The position numbers and the translations under genes are program-made. From the NCBI GenBank assembly GCA_023247275.1, contig JAHFGT010000011.1, positions 1 through 44,602 on the forward strand: a DNA stretch of 44,602 nucleotides. The letters are read 5' to 3'. The notes under the pieces were generated by a model. That model saw only the letters and a program-made list of their open reading frames with translations. It was not told the DNA's origin and did no database searches. Shown here in pieces: positions 16,132 through 24,057 of the stretch (within the stretch, counting starts at the first letter, position 1; each line of letters begins with the position of its first letter). The stretch is from Candidatus Omnitrophota bacterium (GTDB taxonomy: Bacteria; Omnitrophota; Gorgyraeia; Aquiviventales; Aquiviventaceae).

Positions 16132-16797
16132 CTACGATGGCTGAGAAACTGGCTCCGTGTGCTGGAACTGGGCCTTGACCGAGGCGCGATTGAAAAACCA
16201 GAGGATCAACCCGTTCCAAGCCACACCGGTGAACAGGCTCCAGGCCTTGCCAAGGCTCTCGCCGAGCTGTATTTGCTGGCGCAACCGCTCTTGCGCCGCC
16301 GGTTCTCTGGCCATGTCACTGGCCACCTGCAGCGTGAGATCTGGCGGGTGGTGGGCCCCTAACACGATCATCAACAAGATCAGCGCGAAGACCGCCTGCC
16401 CGACCGCCAGCAACCGTGCCCATGGAGCGAGTCGAAGCAATCCGATTCCAGCGATGAGCATCACGATGTTGAGCAGCAGGGTGAATTGCGTCATCGCCAC
16501 CATCCGAGGCGATAGCAATATGTCTCTCGTGCGCCGAAGTGAATTCGCAGCAGACGCCAGCGATTGGCGGAGGCGGGCGTGCGAGGCCTCAGCGTCGGCA
16601 GCCACTTCAGGATCCTGGATGGGTGCTTGTTCCCGCTCAAGATCGGCCAACCGCTGCTGGATCGACTGCTCCATCGCCTGAAAAAATGGCGGCGCGCAGA
16701 CCAACATGAGCGCGCTGCCGGCCGCGTTGAGAAGCCCAAACATGATGAACAGCACCGCCCATGCGGTGACACCCCCAGACCGTCGCGTGTGCGCCAT
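16132..16797 (-). CDS. Four-helix membrane protein of unknown function
   Basis: A protein of 221 residues with four hydrophobic segments: about 12-35, 103-122, 128-147 and 187-202. A charged, helical region of about 60 residues (rich in Gln, Glu and Arg) lies between the first and second segments. LLRLAPWARLLAVGQAVFALI resembles the [15 protein letters not shown] segment of the small membrane protein between ilvN and ilvC, so the two may share a fold. The gene lies between the relBE-type pair and leuA. Function unknown. Confidence 0.65.
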   Translation of the reverse strand: MAHTRRSGGVTAWAVLFIMFGLLNAAGSALMLVCAPPFFQAMEQSIQQRLADLEREQAPIQDPEVAADAEASHARLRQSLASAANSLRRTRDILLSPRMVAMTQFTLLLNIVMLIAGIGLLRLAPWARLLAVGQAVFALILLMIVLGAHHPPDLTLQVASDMAREPAAQERLRQQIQLGESLGKAWSLFTGVAWNGLILWFFNRASVKAQFQHTEPVSQPS

Positions 16798-16838
16798 GCG
16801 TCACCGGCTTCCGACAAGTAATGGGATCCCTGCGGTCC

Positions 16839-17120
16839 TCATGAATGAAACCACCGCCGCTCAACAGCCGGATAGACATCCTTGCGATGACGGATCGCCC
16901 ATACACTCACTCTCGTCCCAGTCAATTCAAACACGATCCGATAATCCCCCACGCGCAACTTCCATAACCCGGCAAGCGATTGCCGTAACCTCAAGCCATA
17001 CGCGTCGGGCGCTGTGGTGAGCCGCTGCTCGATCGCGCGGATCAGCCGTGCTCGGATACTCCTGGGGAGCGCTTCAAGATCCTTGACCGCCATGTCGCGG
17101 ATCTCGACCGTATAGGCCAT
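16839..17120 (-). CDS. relE: RelE/ParE-type toxin
   Basis: A 93-residue toxin with the RelE fold: MAYTVEIRDMAVKDLEALP at the start, LWKLRVGDYRIVFEL in the middle, and AIRHRKDVY with the late basic/Tyr residues of RelE-type mRNA interferases. It starts six bases after the antitoxin stop. Ribosome-dependent mRNA cleavage is the usual activity of the family; a ParE-like gyrase poison is less likely with this C-terminus. Confidence 0.88.
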   Translation of the reverse strand: MAYTVEIRDMAVKDLEALPRSIRARLIRAIEQRLTTAPDAYGLRLRQSLAGLWKLRVGDYRIVFELTGTRVSVWAIRHRKDVYPAVERRWFHS

Positions 17121-17126
17121 ACGGCG

Positions 17127-17363
17127 CTACGCGAGCTTGAATCGTCGCTTGACGTTGGAGAGCGCGTAGGCGCGCTTCGACAACTTGCGCCGCTCGTGCA
17201 CGAGCGCGTCGAGGGCCGCATCTTCGGACAGCTCCACAGCGCCAAGCAGCAGATCGCGCACCTTCTGAGAGAGACTCACTCGGTCTCGATGCGCCAAGAT
17301 CTCCACGACCTCATACAACGGAGGCTCAACGACAGCCGTCAATCGAGGGTGTGTGGCCGACAT
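17127..17363 (-). CDS. relB: RelB-type antitoxin
   Basis: A 78-residue protein with a ribbon-helix-helix-like N-terminus (RLTAVVEPPLYEVVEILAHRDRVSLSQKVRDLLLGAVE) and a basic C-terminal part that would bind the toxin. A strong AAGGAGGT lies six bases before the ATG. Placement directly upstream of the RelE-type gene supports the assignment; the exact antitoxin subfamily is uncertain. Confidence 0.78.
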   Translation of the reverse strand: MSATHPRLTAVVEPPLYEVVEILAHRDRVSLSQKVRDLLLGAVELSEDAALDALVHERRKLSKRAYALSNVKRRFKLA

Positions 17364-17370
17364 CTGGGAA

Positions 17371-17426
17371 CCTCCTTATGACGCACTTCTGAGTAACAGT
17401 GTACCACAAGTGCGAACACTCGTCCA
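17371..17426 (-). promoter_or_regulatory. relBE promoter with operator-like inverted repeat
   Basis: Inverted repeat GCACTT (17383-17388) and AAGTGC (17408-17413) brackets a TACACT -10 (17398-17403). A TGGACG -35 (17421-17426) lies 17 bases upstream, and the AAGGAGGT ribosome-binding site follows. This is the layout expected for an autorepressed toxin-antitoxin promoter. The -35 match is only 4/6. Confidence 0.5.
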
Positions 17427-17464
17427 CCCCGACATGACGCCTGTCGATCGCTTGGGCGTGGTGG

Positions 17465-18562
17465 TCATCGCTGGCCGGTTGCCAGCGGCCGTCCTCTGGG
17501 CCGTTTCGGACTCTTGCCCTTTCTACTCTCTGCCCTCTGCCCTCTAACTTCTGATCGCGTGGCCTTCCCATCGCCGCTCAGCCACGCCATCATGCCGCGC
17601 AGCTTGGCACCCACCTGCTCGATCGGGTGCTCAGCGTCTTGCCGCATCAGCCGGGTAAAGTTCGGTCGGCCGGCGTCATGCTCAGCGATCCACGCCTTGG
17701 CGAATGTGCCGGACTGGATATCGCGCAATAGCCCGCGCATGTTCTCTTTGACATGCGCATCGATGACCTTCGGCCCGCAACTGATATCGCCCCACTTGGC
17801 GGTGTCGGACACGCGCTGGCGCATGCCGTGGATCCCGCGCGCCCAGATCATATCGGTGATCAGCTTCAGCTCGTGCAGGCATTCAAAGTACGCGACCTCA
17901 GGCTGGTACCCGGCCTCGACCAGCGTCTCAAACCCGGCCTTGATCAGCGCTGAGGCGCCGCCGCACAACACCGCCTGCTCGCCGAAATGGTCGGTCTCGG
18001 TCTCTTCCTTAAAGGTGGTCTCCAGCACACCGGCCCGAGTCGCACCGATGCCTTTGGCCCACGCCAACGCAGTCGCCTTCGCCCGGCCGGTCGCATCCTG
18101 GTGCACCGCGATCAACGCCGGCACCCCTTTGCCCTCCTGGTATTGCGAACGCAGCAGGCTGCCAGGGCCTTTGGGCGCGATCATCACCACGTCGACAGTC
18201 TGAGGGGGCCGGATCAGTCCATAGAGAATCGCAAACCCATGCGAAAATCCGAGCGTCTGACCAGGTCGCAGGTTCGGCTGGATCGACTCGCGATAGATCT
18301 GCGCCTGCAGCGTGTCCTGGGCCAACAGAATGACCAGGTCCGCTTTCTTGGTCGCCTCGGCGGCCGAGACCGGCGTGAACCGATCGTGTTTCGCCTGATC
18401 AAAGTTCGGGCCGCCAGGTCGTTGGGCCACCAGCACCTTGACGCCGCTCTCGCGCAGGTTCAGCGCCTGGCCCCGTCCCTGGATCCCATAACCGATCACC
18501 GCAACGGTCTTGCCCTTGAGCGCCTTGAGGTCTGCATCCTGATCGTAGTAGATCGTGGCCAT
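17465..18562 (-). CDS. ilvC: Ketol-acid reductoisomerase (IlvC) with a repeat-encoded C-terminal tail
   Basis: Second step of valine/isoleucine synthesis. The NADPH site is GYGIQGRG at 24-31. Metal and catalytic residues lie in [13 protein letters not shown] and [15 protein letters not shown]. The start is ATG at 18562 with GGAG just upstream; the open frame five codons longer is not used. A class I enzyme normally ends near 330-340 residues. Here about 30 extra residues follow ([15 protein letters not shown] and a basic, Pro-rich end), encoded by a heptad array at 17514-17555 and the sequence beyond it. Confidence 0.96.
   Translation of the reverse strand: MATIYYDQDADLKALKGKTVAVIGYGIQGRGQALNLRESGVKVLVAQRPGGPNFDQAKHDRFTPVSAAEATKKADLVILLAQDTLQAQIYRESIQPNLRPGQTLGFSHGFAILYGLIRPPQTVDVVMIAPKGPGSLLRSQYQEGKGVPALIAVHQDATGRAKATALAWAKGIGATRAGVLETTFKEETETDHFGEQAVLCGGASALIKAGFETLVEAGYQPEVAYFECLHELKLITDMIWARGIHGMRQRVSDTAKWGDISCGPKVIDAHVKENMRGLLRDIQSGTFAKAWIAEHDAGRPNFTRLMRQDAEHPIEQVGAKLRGMMAWLSGDGKATRSEVRGQRAESRKGKSPKRPRGRPLATGQR
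17514..17555. repeat. Heptad array inside the ilvC 3' end
   Basis: Plus-strand heptads CTCTGCC, CTCTGCC, CTCTAAC and TTCTGAT at 17528-17555, with two looser units before them. On the minus strand it encodes the [12 protein letters not shown] part of the IlvC tail. Confidence 0.7.
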
Positions 18563-18593
18563 GGACTCTCCTACCATCTTGCGATCGTCAACA

Positions 18594-18950
18594 TCACGCG
18601 AAAAACGACTTCACCGACGGGCGCTGCAGATACCGGATGATCAGCACCTGCACGGTCATTGACAGCGTCGTCAACAGTGCCCCACCCGGCCGGCCAGCTT
18701 TGATGAACAGCGCCGCCAGGCACAGCGTCGTGACGGTTGTCCATGTCGCCCCAACGATTGCCAGCACCCGACCCCAGGGCTTGAGCCATGTCAGCCCGAA
18801 CATGGCGCCAGCGGCCACAACGAACCACAGAATCGGCCACGTCATCGACCGACTCATCACACCGGCGCATATTTTCCAAACCGTCGCAGCCGAGGTGGCA
18901 GCGATCACCCCGTAGTACAACGCCAAGAGCGCAATCGGCCAGGGCACCAT
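18594..18950 (-). CDS. Small membrane protein of unknown function
   Basis: A 118-residue protein with four predicted membrane segments (about 5-25, 36-53, 60-80 and 87-107) and a basic C-terminus ([12 protein letters not shown]). The ATG at 18950 is two bases after the stop of the upstream DUF2569-like gene; the longer open frame would overlap that gene in another frame and is rejected. The [13 protein letters not shown] segment recalls the four-helix protein at 16132-16797. Its place between ilvN and ilvC suggests co-transcription with the ilv genes, but its role is unknown. Confidence 0.6.
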   Translation of the reverse strand: MVPWPIALLALYYGVIAATSAATVWKICAGVMSRSMTWPILWFVVAAGAMFGLTWLKPWGRVLAIVGATWTTVTTLCLAALFIKAGRPGGALLTTLSMTVQVLIIRYLQRPSVKSFFA

Positions 18951-18952
18951 CG

Positions 18953-19483
18953 CTACGCAGGCCGGGTAAAGGTACGCTTCACGCGCTGTGACACGAGCAG
19001 GTACGGCACCATCCAGGCTGCACCCACAAACGTTCCGGCCACTGCGATCCCCGTCCTGACTGCATACCGCGCCAAGACTGTCATCGCGTCGGGATCGTGC
19101 GATTTCGGGAGCGTCCATACCCACCACACCATTCCAGCTCCCAGCAGCAGACTCAACGCGATATAGCGGAGCAAGTCTCTGTTCGCGCCCTGGCGCCGTC
19201 GCAATAGCGAGATCAGCACCAGCAACAGCAGCAACGCCAGCGTCCCATCAACGAGCACTACAGCGCCCATTAGCCAAACGAATCCCGGGATCTGGCTCAT
19301 TGTCCAGGCCAAATTTCTGCTGCGGATCGTGTCCGCATCGAGGAAGAACATCAGGGCATTGATCAGCAAGTCCCACGCCCGAAGTAGCCAGCAGGCGATC
19401 AGCCAGATCACGCAGAAGACCAGCCAGCCGCCAAGCGGGGGGCGAGCGGCCTGCGCGCGATCTGGACGACTCCTCCTCCCCAT
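18953..19483 (-). CDS. DUF2569-like membrane protein
   Basis: A 176-residue protein with four membrane segments and two features of DUF2569 proteins: a GGWLVFCVIW start to the first helix and a VPYLLVSQRVKRTFTR ending after the last. Family function is unknown. It starts four bases past ilvN and ends two bases before the next small membrane gene, so it is likely part of an ilvBN-x-x-ilvC operon. Assignment is by motif only. Confidence 0.62.
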   Translation of the reverse strand: MGRRSRPDRAQAARPPLGGWLVFCVIWLIACWLLRAWDLLINALMFFLDADTIRSRNLAWTMSQIPGFVWLMGAVVLVDGTLALLLLLVLISLLRRRQGANRDLLRYIALSLLLGAGMVWWVWTLPKSHDPDAMTVLARYAVRTGIAVAGTFVGAAWMVPYLLVSQRVKRTFTRPA

Positions 19484-19487
19484 CTTT

Positions 19488-19964
19488 TCACCGCTCCAGC
19501 GCCACCCGGCCAGTGCGCACGAGCTTGGTGATCTGGTGCTGCCGCAACTGTTCGACCAACCGATCGAGCGTCTTGGTATCGCCAGAAGCCTCCATCACCA
19601 CCGACTCCGCGGTCGCATGCGCAATCCGACCGCCGAACTGCTTGGCGATCTGCTCGAGCTGCGCCTTGGTGGCGCCGTTGGCGTTGACCCGGGCGAGCAG
19701 CAGCTCGCGGTCGATATACTCGCCCTCGCGCAGCTCCTGCACGTCGATCACGTCGATCAGCCGTCCGAGCTGGCGCTTGACCTGTTCCAGCTTCACCGCA
19801 TCGGCGTCGACCACGATCGTCATGCGGGAGGTGGTCGGGTCTTCGGTCGTGCTGACGCTCAGCGAGTCGATATTAAACGCCCGGGCGCTGATCAGCCCAG
19901 ACACGCGGGCCAGTACGCCGAAATGATTTTCCACCAACACGGAAATGGTATGTTTTTCACTCAT
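19488..19964 (-). CDS. ilvN: Acetolactate synthase small (regulatory) subunit
   Basis: Regulatory partner of IlvB. The ACT domain occupies residues 1-75 (SEKHTISVLVENHFGVLARVSGLI, then SRMTIVVDAD), followed by the small-subunit C-terminal domain with LARVNANG and the FGGRI segment. Valine feedback is expected from the ACT domain. The length of 158 is typical. ATG at 19964 is preferred to the GTG two codons earlier. It lies 24 bases after ilvB. Confidence 0.96.
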   Translation of the reverse strand: MSEKHTISVLVENHFGVLARVSGLISARAFNIDSLSVSTTEDPTTSRMTIVVDADAVKLEQVKRQLGRLIDVIDVQELREGEYIDRELLLARVNANGATKAQLEQIAKQFGGRIAHATAESVVMEASGDTKTLDRLVEQLRQHQITKLVRTGRVALER

Positions 19965-19988
19965 GGGCACAAGCGCCTGACACCTGCT

Positions 19989-21746
19989 TTAGCCAAGGCT
20001 GAGTTTGGATTCTTCGTCCGGCTCAGCGCGGCGATGCTGCGGGACCCCCCCGTCTTGCTCCAGCACGTCATGGGTGCCGAGCATCTGGTCATGCGGCTTG
20101 CCAGGCGCAATCATCGGCCAGCAATTCTCAGCTTCTTCGACCACGAACTCGATCACGGTCGGCTGTTGTGTCGTGTGCATCGCCTGCTCGATGGCTGAGT
20201 GTACGTCTTCCTTGCGTTCCACCCGGATTCCCACACAGCCATTGGCCTGGGCCAGCTTGACAAAATCGACCGGGTTGAGCCGAGACTGCGCATGGCGACC
20301 TTCGTAAAACAGATCCTGCCACTGGCGCACCATGCCGTGATGCTGGTTGTTCATGATCGCCACCTTGACCGGCAGATGATGCTCAGCGGCTGTGGCCAAT
20401 TCCTGCGCGGTCATCTGGAAACTACCATCCCCGTCGATATCCCACACCACGTCGTTGGGCCGGCCGAATTGCGCGCCGATCGCCGCCGGCAACCCGAATC
20501 CCATCGTGCCCAACCCACCGCTGGTGATCAGGGATCGCGGCCGATTGAACTGATAGAACTGGGCGGCCCACATCTGGTGCTGCCCCACCCCGGTCGCGAT
20601 GATCGCGTTGCCGTGCGTGGCCTCTGAGATTTGCTGAATGATGTACTGCGGCAGCAGTTTTTGCTTCTCACGATACATCAGCGGGTACTTGACCCGCATC
20701 TCACGGATGGTCCGCAGCCAATCTGCGGTGTCCAGCGGCTTGGCCTGTGCGTTGAGCGCGCGCAGCACCTGCTTGACGTCGCCAATCACCGGATAATCGA
20801 CCAAGACCGTTTTATTGATCGACGATGGATCCACGTCGATATGGATCTTTTTCGCGTGGCGAGCGAACTCATCCGGCTTGCCGGTCACCCGATCGTCGAA
20901 CCGCGCGCCGATGCCGATCAACAGGTCGCACTGCGCGACGGCATAGTTGGTGTACTCAAATCCGTGCATCCCCAGCATGCCCAGGCTCAACGGATCGGTC
21001 TCCGGAAAGCTGCCCAGACCCAGCAGGCTCGTCGTGACCGGGATATGCGCGCGATGGGCCAGCTCGGCCAGCTCGGCCGCGGCCCCGGCATGAATCACGC
21101 CAGCCCCGACATAGAGAACCGGCTTGCGACTGCGGGCGATCGCCTCGGCCGCTTGCATGACCTGGGCCATGTCCAGTTCAGGCGCGGTCTGAAGTCGGTA
21201 CCCGCGAATGTGGATCTGCTCTGGATAGAGAAACTCCGCCTCGCTCACTGTCGCGTCCACCGGCACATCAATCAACACCGGCCCTGGCCGACCGGTCGAA
21301 GCAATATGGAACGCCTCGCGGACGACCCGAGCCATGTCCCGCGGATCTTTGACCAAGTAGCTATGCTTGGTAATAGGACGAGTAATCCCCACCGTATCGA
21401 CCTCTTGGAACGCATCGTTGCCGATGACCGAAGTCCGCACCTGACCGGTGATCGCCACGACTGGAATCGAATCCATATAGGCGGTCGCGATTCCGGTCAC
21501 CAGGTTGGTGGCGCCAGGGCCAGAGGTCGCGAGGCACACCCCGACCCGGCCGGTGGCGCGCGCATACCCATCTGCCATATGGGCCGCGCCCTGTTCATGC
21601 ACCGTCAGGATCACCTTGATCTTGGACTGGTACAGCGCATCGAATGTGGGCAGATTCACCCCACCGGGGATGCCGAACGCCGTGTCGACACCCTCCCGCT
21701 GAAGGCATTCTACGAGGATTTGAGCCCCTTTGAGCTTCGCAGGCAT
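19989..21746 (-). CDS. ilvB: Acetolactate synthase large (catalytic) subunit
   Basis: Thiamine-diphosphate enzyme that makes acetolactate or acetohydroxybutyrate. Catalytic Glu51 lies in TVHEQGA, GDGSFQMTAQEL with a downstream NN forms the ThDP/metal motif, and the central FAD-type domain is intact. The length of 585 is normal. The start codon lies only 11 bases after a perfect TATAAT and has no Shine-Dalgarno, which suggests a leaderless or nearly leaderless message. It opens the ilvB-ilvN-membrane-membrane-ilvC string. Confidence 0.97.
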   Translation of the reverse strand: MPAKLKGAQILVECLQREGVDTAFGIPGGVNLPTFDALYQSKIKVILTVHEQGAAHMADGYARATGRVGVCLATSGPGATNLVTGIATAYMDSIPVVAITGQVRTSVIGNDAFQEVDTVGITRPITKHSYLVKDPRDMARVVREAFHIASTGRPGPVLIDVPVDATVSEAEFLYPEQIHIRGYRLQTAPELDMAQVMQAAEAIARSRKPVLYVGAGVIHAGAAAELAELAHRAHIPVTTSLLGLGSFPETDPLSLGMLGMHGFEYTNYAVAQCDLLIGIGARFDDRVTGKPDEFARHAKKIHIDVDPSSINKTVLVDYPVIGDVKQVLRALNAQAKPLDTADWLRTIREMRVKYPLMYREKQKLLPQYIIQQISEATHGNAIIATGVGQHQMWAAQFYQFNRPRSLITSGGLGTMGFGLPAAIGAQFGRPNDVVWDIDGDGSFQMTAQELATAAEHHLPVKVAIMNNQHHGMVRQWQDLFYEGRHAQSRLNPVDFVKLAQANGCVGIRVERKEDVHSAIEQAMHTTQQPTVIEFVVEEAENCWPMIAPGKPHDQMLGTHDVLEQDGGVPQHRRAEPDEESKLSLG

Positions 21747-21757
21747 GACAATCGATA

Positions 21758-21763
21758 ATTATA
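21758..21763 (-). promoter_or_regulatory. ilvB promoter -10 box
   Basis: A consensus TATAAT on the minus strand, 11 bases before the ilvB ATG. No convincing TTGACA-like -35 is seen at 16-18 bases. A start point about seven bases downstream would leave a leader of roughly four bases. Confidence 0.5.
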
Positions 21764-21787
21764 GCACGGGCAGGATGGAGACGACAG

Positions 21788-22513
21788 TCACTGTTGTGCT
21801 GCAGGAGCCGTCTTGGGGAGAAAACTCGTCGGGCGGTCTGGGCCACGCACCGCGCAATCGAGCGGATACAGGTACAACGGGACTAACGTCGCCGCATCAT
21901 CCGATTCGCCGCGCTGCAGCCGGCCCAGGGCTAGCCGCCCGACACCGGCGGCGCGTGGGAGCCAGAATTCCTGTGGGACGATCCTCGACTGGCGCAGATT
22001 CTGGCGCAGTGGCTCCGCGTACACAGCGCACCCATCGCCCAGCACGATGGCCGGCTCTTTGATGCGATCCAGAAACTCGCCGATCGGGCCAAGAAATAGC
22101 TCGCCCTGACGGCGCGGCTCGCCGTCGACTAGCCGGTACAGCCCTGCGTAGATGTTCCGTTGGCGTGCATCGACGATTGGACACACCAGCCCTGGGGCGA
22201 ATGCCAGCCCGGCGACTCGCGCATCCAACGAACAGATTCCGACGACCGGTTTTCCGGTCGAGAATGCCAGCGCCTTGACAAATGCCAACCCAATCCGCAG
22301 CCCGGTAAATGAGCCTGGGCCGATGTCGACGGCGATCCCATCAAGGGTCTTGAGCGACACGCGGGCCGCTTGCAGCACCCGGGTGACGGCTCCAGGCAGC
22401 TCGACCGCATGCGGATAGTCGGCCAGGATTTCATAGGAAGATCGCACCTGCTGGCCGTCGATCAGCGCCACCCCAAGCTGTCGGGTCGATGTCTCAATCG
22501 CCAGAATCTTCAT
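21788..22513 (-). CDS. tsaB: tRNA t6A biosynthesis protein TsaB
   Basis: Dimer partner of TsaD in t6A37 tRNA modification. It is an ASKHA-fold protein: MKILAIETSTRQLGVAL at the start, DIGPGSFTGLRIGLAF in the middle, and VDARQRNIYAGLY after it. The length of 241 is typical. The start used is ATG at 22513, preceded by TAGGTG. tsaE lies immediately upstream, a common pairing, but tsaC and tsaD are not in the window. Confidence 0.95.
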   Translation of the reverse strand: MKILAIETSTRQLGVALIDGQQVRSSYEILADYPHAVELPGAVTRVLQAARVSLKTLDGIAVDIGPGSFTGLRIGLAFVKALAFSTGKPVVGICSLDARVAGLAFAPGLVCPIVDARQRNIYAGLYRLVDGEPRRQGELFLGPIGEFLDRIKEPAIVLGDGCAVYAEPLRQNLRQSRIVPQEFWLPRAAGVGRLALGRLQRGESDDAATLVPLYLYPLDCAVRGPDRPTSFLPKTAPAAQQ

Positions 22514-22527
22514 CAACACCTACATTC

Positions 22528-22583
22528 GATGTGGGGTCTGCGGTGTGCGGCGTCGGACGACCTCACACCCCACGCCTCACACC
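22528..22583. repeat. Palindromic heptad element (GGTGTGNGG type)
   Basis: Arms 22528-22550 and 22561-22583 are imperfect inverted repeats (about 17 of 23), built of GGTCTGC/GGTGTGC-like heptads. They are closely similar to the inner arms of the element at 13370-13427. The element sits between tsaE and tsaB and supplies the last codons of tsaE. Confidence 0.65.
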
Positions 22584-23068
22584 GACGTTTTCCGTCGGGA
22601 TACTGCTGCCGTCTGTAATTCAGTGGCGAGTTCCTGGCCGCGCGCGCCAACGCCAGAGATCGCCAACCGTCGTCGATGCGTGCTGACATGGGCCACCTCG
22701 ATTCGCAGGTACGCCTCTGGCAACAGGCCGGCAAATCGCTCAGCCCATTCAATCACCGTGATCTTGTACGGCGAACATCCCAGCTCAAGATCCAACGCCG
22801 CAATCGTCGGCGCGCCCTCAAGCCGATATCCGTCGATGTGGACCAACGGCACCTCACCGGGATATTCGCGCATCAGCACAAAGGTCGGGCTTTTGATCGT
22901 CTCCGGATTGCGGCCCAGTCCGCGCGCGATGCCTTGAATCAGCGTGGTCTTGCCGCTGCCCAACTCGCCATGCAGTGCGACCACATCGCCGGGTCGCAGC
23001 AACGTGCCGAGCTGTTCTCCAATCGCGTGCGTCTGCTCGACCGAACTGGTCACCATCGGGTCCATCAT
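22577..23068 (-). CDS. tsaE: tRNA t6A biosynthesis ATPase TsaE
   Basis: ATPase required for t6A formation with TsaB/TsaD. The Walker A motif is HGELGSGKTTLIQG (residues 33-46). SPTFVLMREY and VHIDGYRLEG follow, and IEWAERF gives the family's late motif. The length of 163 is normal, though the last four residues (KTSV) come from an adjoining repeat. The ATG overlaps the thiL stop. Confidence 0.95.
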   Translation of the reverse strand: MMDPMVTSSVEQTHAIGEQLGTLLRPGDVVALHGELGSGKTTLIQGIARGLGRNPETIKSPTFVLMREYPGEVPLVHIDGYRLEGAPTIAALDLELGCSPYKITVIEWAERFAGLLPEAYLRIEVAHVSTHRRRLAISGVGARGQELATELQTAAVSRRKTSV

Positions 23069-24045
23069 GGTTCGACTCGCTTCCCATGAAAGTGTCGAAA
23101 CCCTGTTGGCCGCAACAGCCTCACCCGGCCGTCAGCCCTGCGCCATTGCACGCCGATCCCGCAGCGGATCACCCGACCGATCGGTGTGACCGGACAGGAG
23201 CCGATCCGTCGAGGGACCTGTGTGGCCGCTCGGCGATCCACCGCAAATAACAGCTCAAAATCTTCCCCATCCATGACGGCGTGATACCCGGCTGACCGAC
23301 CCGGCCAGCGTCGGCATGGACAACCCGGCCGGCGACACGTTTGCGCAGCTCGATGAACCGGCACCTGTGATTCCTCCAGCTCCAACACCACACGGCTGGC
23401 CCGGCTCATCTGCCAGGCGTCCGAGGCCAAGCCATCAGACAGATCCATCATGGCATGGACAGGACAGCGGCGAACCAGCGCCTGGGCTTCTGTCACACGT
23501 GGCAGGAGTCTGGCATGACGACCGCTCGGATACGAGCCACCCAATCGCCCGGTGACAAACAGCACATCGCCCACGCGCGCACCGTGGCGCTGGACCACCT
23601 GATCACGGCGCGCCGTGCCGATGATGGCGACATTGATGACGACCTGCGGCGCACGGACGGTATCTCCACCGACGACCGAGAGGCGATACCGGCTCGCGCA
23701 GCGCTGCAGGCCGGTGTACAGCTCGTCCACAAACCGGACTGGGGTCGTCGGCGGAATCCCGAGCGACACCACCGCCCAGCGCGGCTGCCCGGCCATTGCG
23801 GCGATATCGCTGACATTGCAGGCGAGCGCCTTCCATCCGATCCGCCAGGCCGGCACGCGCGTCCGATCAAAATGGACCCCCTCGACCAGCAGATCGCTGG
23901 CGATGAGCAGGACGTGATGTCGGTCTGCTAGGCGGACCACCGCCGCGTCGTCTCCAATCCCAACGATCACCGAGGGATCGTCCCGGAGACGCCGGCGCAA
24001 ACGCGCGATCAGGCCGACTTCTGTCAGCGCTGTCACGGTCGGCAT
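23065..24045 (-). CDS. thiL: Thiamine-monophosphate kinase
   Basis: Phosphorylates thiamine monophosphate to thiamine diphosphate, the cofactor of IlvB. Family motifs are in order: GIGDDAAVV (29-37), ASDLLVEGVHF, NVSDIAAMAGQP, GGDTVRA, DLSDGLASD and DGEDFELLF. The length of 326 is typical. A stretch before the last motif is unusually Cys/Arg-rich (AQTCRRPGCPCRRWPGR), but the frame stays open and the next motif is in frame. It overlaps tsaE by four bases. Confidence 0.94.
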   Translation of the reverse strand: MPTVTALTEVGLIARLRRRLRDDPSVIVGIGDDAAVVRLADRHHVLLIASDLLVEGVHFDRTRVPAWRIGWKALACNVSDIAAMAGQPRWAVVSLGIPPTTPVRFVDELYTGLQRCASRYRLSVVGGDTVRAPQVVINVAIIGTARRDQVVQRHGARVGDVLFVTGRLGGSYPSGRHARLLPRVTEAQALVRRCPVHAMMDLSDGLASDAWQMSRASRVVLELEESQVPVHRAAQTCRRPGCPCRRWPGRSAGYHAVMDGEDFELLFAVDRRAATQVPRRIGSCPVTPIGRVIRCGIGVQWRRADGRVRLLRPTGFRHFHGKRVEP

Positions 24046-24057
24046 GGTGGCGCTGGG

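Noticed and set aside
11236-17363. Defence island suspected from two toxin-antitoxin pairs and an orphan antitoxin
   Set aside because: Between them lie housekeeping genes (aroC, pilD, leuA), and no restriction, CBASS-like or other defence gene is recognisable.
18951-19127. N-terminal extension of the small membrane protein after ilvN
   Set aside because: It overlaps the DUF2569-like gene in another frame; a start just after that gene's stop fits better.
20631-21758. 375-codon plus-strand open frame
   Set aside because: It is the antisense shadow of ilvB, which has full catalytic motifs; the plus-strand product has no recognisable domain or plausible composition.
23281-23400. Frameshift in thiL suspected from a Cys/Arg-rich stretch
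   Set aside because: The motifs before and after the stretch are in the same frame and the total length is normal, so no frameshift is needed.
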